This document shows, in pieces, positions 22,281-26,589 of a stretch of DNA of 26,589 nucleotides. Positions within the stretch are counted from its first letter, which is position 1, and every line of letters begins with the position of its first letter. Source of the stretch: Bigelowiella natans CCMP2755. Its lineage: Eukaryota > Cercozoa > Chlorarachniophyceae. The translations under genes were made by a program, and so were the position numbers. Location of the stretch: positions 1 through 26,589 of the forward strand of contig ADNK01000864.1 of assembly GCA_000320545.1 (NCBI GenBank). Direction: 5' to 3'. The notes below the pieces were generated by a model, which did no database searches, was not told where the DNA came from, and saw nothing but the letters and a program-made list of their open reading frames with translations.

Positions 22281-22645
22281 TTGTTCAGTACCACCACCAC
22301 CTCCACTACTACTACTACCATCGCCCTGTGGTATAGTGCTCATGACCACCCCATTACTTCATCCACCTGCCGCTGTTGTTGTTGTTGTTGTTCTTCTTCT
22401 TCTTCTTCTTCTTCGACAAAGCACATGCATTCATACGATCAATGGTAGGTACTGTCTGGTATCCCGTTACTGTACGTCATCTTCTTCCTCCTCCCTACTG
22501 GTGAGGAAGGCCGCTCGATGGGGGCGTTCGCGGTGTCGTTGTTCGTCTTTGGTCTCTGCATCTCGTGGTGTAGCGCAGCTGTCAACCAGCCCATTATGAG
22601 CGAAATCGTTCCGGTGAGTTGCTGTTCGGTGTATATTATATGTAG

Positions 22646-22686
<41 letters not shown>

Positions 22687-22876
22687 TGTGTGTGATGAGT
22701 GGGATTGCGTGTTCATCTGTCATACATCATGGGTAATATCCATCATAATTTCCTTTTATCTAACCGCCTTCCTCCTCCTCCTCCTCCTCTTTCACCAGAC
22801 AAGCCACAGGGCAATCATCTTCAGTCTAGACCGCTCATTTGAAGGGGGGATGTCCGCCATTGCACCATGTAGATAT

Positions 22877-22921
<45 letters not shown>

Positions 22922-22944
22922 CACACATACACCTACACCTACAC

Positions 22945-22983
<39 letters not shown>

Positions 22984-23716
22984 AACAGTCGTGGTTGGGA
23001 GCTTGGCGGTGGATGTTTTCGGCTGGGACGGCACATCGGCCCACCAAACGTGCGATGACAAAGACCGAGACTCGTTAGGGAAAGCTCTCTTCTGGACGAT
23101 GTCAGTCACATGGGCAGGCTGCTTCTTCTTCTACTCCACAATGCACTGCACCTACCCCAAAGACAAGCGTGGAGAAAAACACAAGGTAGCCGTGGTGGTA
23201 GTGGGGCAGTGGTAGTGAAATGGCCGACGTCAAGCGAGAGAAACACGATTCAGCTGAGAGTTAACGGAGTAACCTAAAAGGGTCTGTTTTGTCTGCATGC
23301 TTTCTTTGAACATTTCCATTAGGCTGAGGGATGGGCAGCTATTGACCTGCCAGATATGAGCAGCGGTACTAAAGCTTTTCCTCGAAATGATGTTTAGCAT
23401 GCCATTGATTATATGTAAGAGCATGCACTCACGTAAAATAATACGAACACGTGTCCTGATAGAAGAATATGATTCTCGTCCCACAGCAGCCCTATGGTCG
23501 CCACAATCCGAGCTCAAGGCTGGTGATTTAACACGAGCCGATTTCGACAACCATAGAGACGAGATAGGTGGAAATAATAATGATGATAATGATGATAATG
23601 ATGATGATGATGATGATGATGATGGTATCGACGAAGAATCGTACCATAGACGTATTGATCGAAAAGTCCCGCACGAAAACTCGGGAGTCGAAATTGAAAT
23701 TGTGGAAAAATCTTAA
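20207..23716 (+). CDS. Major facilitator superfamily transporter with long acidic loop and tail
   Basis: Twelve exons with matching phases: 20207-20304, 20382-20465, 20561-20749, 20892-21294, 21408-21630, 21792-21920, 22158-22225, 22449-22613, 22799-22868, 22989-23185, 23323-23365, 23463-23716; about 640 residues, ending TAA. Membrane carrier; substrate unknown. First helices carry NLCGAVDGADTVVLSAMFSD, then RAALQALSSPVASLLDAKFE, LRALNGIGLGLVPPLLMAYV (the MFS loop and helix 4-5 pattern), and YMGAAVGVAIATVVAAQPV. A central cytosolic loop (~residues 195-310) is hydrophilic with an eight-Asp run and a four-Gly run. The C-terminal half has GSMPWAAMTFLIWWLE, GYIGDRLARF and helices PLLYVIFFLLPTG and GAFAVSLFVFGLCISW. 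The tail (~residues 555-640) is Asn/Asp-rich. The start may be earlier: an ATG at 20149 joins in frame across a 28-base interval 20160-20187. Confidence 0.9.
21253..21280 (+). repeat. (GAT)n coding repeat encoding poly-Asp
   Basis: GAT/GAC trinucleotide run in the central loop of the MFS gene, encoding eight consecutive Asp. A similar run at about 23576-23622 encodes Asn/Asp in the C-terminal tail. Confidence 0.9.
21512..21525 (+). repeat. Fourteen-G homopolymer inside coding sequence
   Basis: Uninterrupted G14 within exon 21408-21630 of the MFS gene, read as AAG GGG GGG GGG GGG GCT. The frame continues correctly into SSRIKSLFEPKVL only at this length (or lengths differing by three). Confidence 0.9.
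22054..22092. repeat. (AT)n microsatellite in MFS intron
   Basis: Pure AT dinucleotide run within the 21921-22157 intron. Confidence 0.9.
22246..22280. repeat. (TAG)n microsatellite in MFS intron
   Basis: TAG/AGT trinucleotide run within the 22226-22448 intron. A (GTT)n(CTT)n pair follows at 22373-22414 in the same intron. Confidence 0.88.
22648..22694. repeat. (GT)n microsatellite in MFS intron
   Basis: GT run near the donor end of the 22614-22798 intron. Confidence 0.9.
22878..22982. repeat. Compound (CT)n-(CA)n tract in MFS intron
   Basis: About 20 CT units followed by CA/CACCTA units fill almost all of the 22869-22988 intron. The pyrimidine-rich strand is the transcribed message strand and runs directly into the CAACAG acceptor. 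Confidence 0.92.
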
Positions 23717-24640
23717 AGTAATGATATCTTGATGTATTTGTAAACTGTGTGCAATCTACTACGTTGCAATTAAATGTGAATGCCTTATTATGGCACATCC
23801 AGACATATATGTATGCATTTACTGTGTATTGACCTGTAGCGTTGAGAGAAAGGCTCACACCATGCAGGGCAGATACATGACGATTAAAAACGCGCCCTCT
23901 GCAGCTTGCGTGGGGTGTTGTAAATTGGATGCATTGGAATTCATGCAACACAACCTGGCCCAAAAGACTTTTATCTTCCTGCGCAACCGTAGCATATTTG
24001 CTTATTTTCTTGATTAGAAAAGCTAATGAAAACGGCACAGTGCAGTTCGCTGCTTTGACAAGCTAGCAAGGCTAGAGGCTAGAAGGCCATCTCTAGCATC
24101 TAGCCACGTGTATACGCACTTCATGCACACCATTTGGCTGGACATTAGCGTACATAAGACATAGCTAATAACATCGAAATGTGCAGCACCACGTACTGTC
24201 AGCAAATACAGATGCTTTGTGCGACATAAGCATATTATTAACTCTGCATCCATATACATGCGCACGCATGCTAGCATGCAGTATGCAACTTTTATTAGCA
24301 GCTAACATATCAGCGCCCATGCTAGCATGTATGCCACGTCTTGCTCGGTGTACGTACGATGAATGCTATGTGGACAGCTAGCATGCTGCGTCGGTTGAAT
24401 TGCACATGTGCACATGCCGACGAGCTCTACGGCCCTTTTAATACTTTGATTGCTCATGATTATTGCGGAAGTCGCCGTATTCTTTCTGTATTATCAGCCC
24501 GCACGTGTTTCGTCGCTCCGCTAGAACAGTAACGAACCTTGACCCATTCGTGCTCTATGTCACCCTGAATAAGTCATGCCAGTTAAAGATCGCTGATAGG
24601 AAAATTCTACGAAATGAAGACGCAGTGGAGCGGTAGCACA
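23717..24640. other. Tail-to-tail spacer, strongly palindrome-rich
   Basis: Lies between the MFS stop (plus) and the stop of the next minus gene; no gene found. Contains perfect palindromes GCATGCTAGCATGC at 24266-24279, CATGCTAGCATG at 24318-24329 and TGCACATGTGCA at 24401-24412, plus GTACGTAC near 24351. A CTAG-rich cluster is at 24060-24105 and CACGTGTATACGC at 24105-24117. Confidence 0.75.
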
Positions 24641-26533
24641 TTACTGAGAGTTTAATACCGGCGCTGCCGCGACCGCGTTGACATCAATCACTTCCGCATT
24701 GACCCACTTGGACACCGATTGGGAATAAACCTGAGAGTGGAAAGAGCAGGAGGATGAGGAAATGAAGGAGGAAGCAAACAGTGTCGATGTTCCGTGATGA
24801 TCCAACAGAATAGGAAGCGCGCGCGCTCTCTCTCTCTCTCTCTCCTTTCTCTGTTATTACTAAATTGTCATCACTCGGCAGAGTTCTAAATCCTACTGAT
24901 TACCTGTACGAAATCTCCAATCCTCAACGGTAGCATCATGTTTCTCTCTCCCCTCCCCTCTCTATCATCATCCTCCACCTCCTGGCCATGGCGCAGGAGT
25001 TGCATGAAGTCCTTTCGGGCTTCATCGTCGCCACTGAAGTGGGCAAGTCTCTTCGTCGCATCGTCAGTTGTTAAATCGATGTCGCTGTCTATTTGTCCAT
25101 CGGACCATGAAATTGCCTCCCAATTCGGCAGAAGATCCCTAAATGTCAGTTAAAAACGATTTAGTGTTTGTGAAGATGGATGGATGGCGCGTTACAGCTA
25201 GATGGTCATCTCATCACGTAGTCGCTACTTTGTTTTGAAGTCTCTCTTGAAGCTCCAACGATCTTCCCACCATTGGGCTAAGCTCTTGTTCTGCCGGTAG
25301 GCCTGATGGGTTATGCACGCAGACAACCATAGGTCACAAACCTAGGTATTACTCCTGCAGAGAAGCAGCTTCCTCTTTCTGTCTCTCTTTCTCTCTATTA
25401 CATACACCACGAATATGCAGGCGATTGCATACGTCGCCGTGTTTTCTCGTGGATCCCATTGAATGTACCACTCGCAATATGTATTGGTCATTTAAACCCC
25501 CCCCCCCCCCCTTCCTCCTCGTCATCATCATTATCACTACCAATCGCTCCTTGGGGGTAAGGGGCGGCAGGCCTTTCCGCTGCCCCCGAAATGTATCGCT
25601 CGAGCCATGCATCCGTTACTTTCTGATCGAGCATGATGTTGCGTGCTATCCGCATATACTAGTAGCGGTAGTCGGAAAGTAGAGGGGGGGGGGGAAGAAA
25701 GGCAGGGGTCAAGGAAGGTGAGGCACTACCGGGGGGATCTTCCGTACTTGTGCACGTATATTGAGGAAGAGAGCATTACTTTGCATGTGCGGGAAAAAGA
25801 GCTTTGCTTCGCGTGTGTCGATACATTATTGCAAAGAGTAGATTAACTAGACCTTATCGAAATCGGGTTCTTCTCCGCTCGTAGCTACGGCAGGTTTTGT
25901 CCCTCTCTTGGCGTGCAACTTGGCATACAACTCGCGTATTCGCTTCTGTGCCTCCTCAATTTGCTGGAGGCGGGGAGGGGGGGAAGGCCGGGGGGGGCAA
26001 GGGTAGGGAGAGTAGGAGTCAGTATGGAAATCGTTCTTCTCTCTAAGCTGTAAGATGTGGTGTATCTTGCGAGTGCACTGGTGAGAGAATAATGGTCTAC
26101 TACTTGCGCTGCGGTGAAATGGCCGAGATGTACATAATGCTAGTTCTACCTCTTGAGTGCCTGTAATGGATTCCAACCGCCTTGATTCCCTGAGATAGAT
26201 GGATTTATAGAGATTTTATCAATCCTAAGCTTAGTTTGCTATTATTATTATTAATATTATTATTATTTTTGTTTTTATCATAATCATCATCAAGGCAGTT
26301 TTCAGCTCCAATCGTAATCACACAGTTTTGCTCTGATCTCCTTCTCGCTTTGTGATGAGATTGCCCCTCCCCCTAGTTTCTATGGAAGAACGAATCTTCT
26401 CGCAGTACAACGACGGAGCAACAACATTTGATCATTGTGAGTATTACGCTCTATCTGCTGCAGCATCGGTTGATTCGTCTTTCTCCTGACCGACCCCCCC
26501 TTTGTCATCTTCATCGACACTACTAGCTGAATC
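24641..26533 (-). CDS. Unrecognised acidic protein with coiled segment and SH3-like C-terminus, 5' part outside window
   Basis: Seven terminal exons with consistent phases: 26448-26533, 26150-26189, 25853-25963, 25541-25622, 25218-25302, 24904-25138, 24641-24730, ending TAA; about 242 residues visible. The gene continues past the right edge. Order of features: an acidic Ser/Asp/Glu stretch (SSVDEDDKGG), a likely coiled helix (EEAQKRIRELYAKLHAKRG), a hydrophilic helical part (TDAWLERYISGAAERP, SLELQERLQNK), an aspartate-rich region SWSDGQIDSDIDLTTDDATK followed by ARKDFMQLLRHGQEVEDDD, and a short C-terminal segment IGDFVQVYSQSVSKWVNAEV. That last pattern (V-x-V-x-S-x-S-x-x-W-V-x-A-x-V) resembles small SH3-like or Tudor-like barrels seen at the ends of signalling or cytoskeletal proteins of protists. 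I cannot name the gene. No membrane segment is seen. Confidence 0.8.
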
Positions 26534-26589
26534 CTGAGGGGGGGAAGAGAGAGAGAGCGCAGAAACACCAACGCATCTGTCTTACTTGT

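Noticed and set aside
23514-24038. Long minus-strand open frame with a His run
   Set aside because: It is antisense to the GAT-rich last exon of the MFS gene and extends into non-coding spacer.
1-26589. Reassigned stop codon, suggested by a few open stretches broken by single stops
   Set aside because: TAA, TAG and TGA all end confident genes here, and each broken stretch was explained by introns or by the opposite strand.
1-26589. CRISPR-like array, prokaryotic operon or mobile element
   Set aside because: Repeats are simple microsatellites without unique spacers; genes are spliced and on alternating strands; no transposase, integrase or reverse-transcriptase motif or terminal repeat was seen.

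Overview
This window is nuclear DNA of an intron-dense microbial eukaryote. Seven multi-exon or single-exon protein genes can be read from splice sites, matching exon phases and conserved motifs. Introns are mostly about 50-250 bases with GT..AG ends, all three standard stop codons are used, and microsatellites are abundant in long introns. No rRNA, tRNA, CRISPR array, transposon or prokaryotic operon was seen. The gene set (GATOR1 subunit, atypical tyrosine phosphatase, UvrD/Srs2 helicase, DEK-C protein, VTT/DedA membrane protein, MFS carrier) would fit a protist or alga. The sequence alone does not place it further.

Layout, left to right: (1) 1-8343, minus strand, an IML1/DEPDC5-like GATOR1 gene. 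Twenty-six exons are traceable from 8343 down to 2707. Its 5' start is unresolved, and its 3' part lies in the microsatellite-rich 1-2700 stretch or beyond the window. (2) 8512-10172, plus, an HCxxGxxR tyrosine-phosphatase-like gene of nine exons. (3) 10675-14611, minus, a UvrD/Srs2-type 3'-5' DNA helicase with all helicase motifs. (4) 15183-15749, plus, a single-exon DEK-C protein. (5) 16549-19312, minus, a 15-exon TVP38/TMEM64-type VTT membrane protein. (6) 20207-23716, plus, a 12-exon MFS transporter with long acidic loops. (7) 24641-26533, minus, the 3' end of an unrecognised acidic, coiled protein with a small beta-barrel-like C-terminus.

The confident genes alternate strand strictly, so there are three head-to-head pairs and three tail-to-tail spacers. 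The tail-to-tail spacers (10173-10674, 15750-16548, 23717-24640) share an unusual composition. They are dense in short perfect palindromes built from CATG, CTAG, TGCA and GTAC, and two of them share a 13-base word. Microsatellites are concentrated in the introns of the IML1-like gene, in one phosphatase intron and in the MFS introns; the 10.2-21.2 kb core is almost free of them. Several reading-frame-consistent introns of only 27-29 bases may be real and deserve transcript evidence. The genes have no obvious shared pathway. The helicase and DEK-C protein share a promoter region and both act on DNA or chromatin by family.
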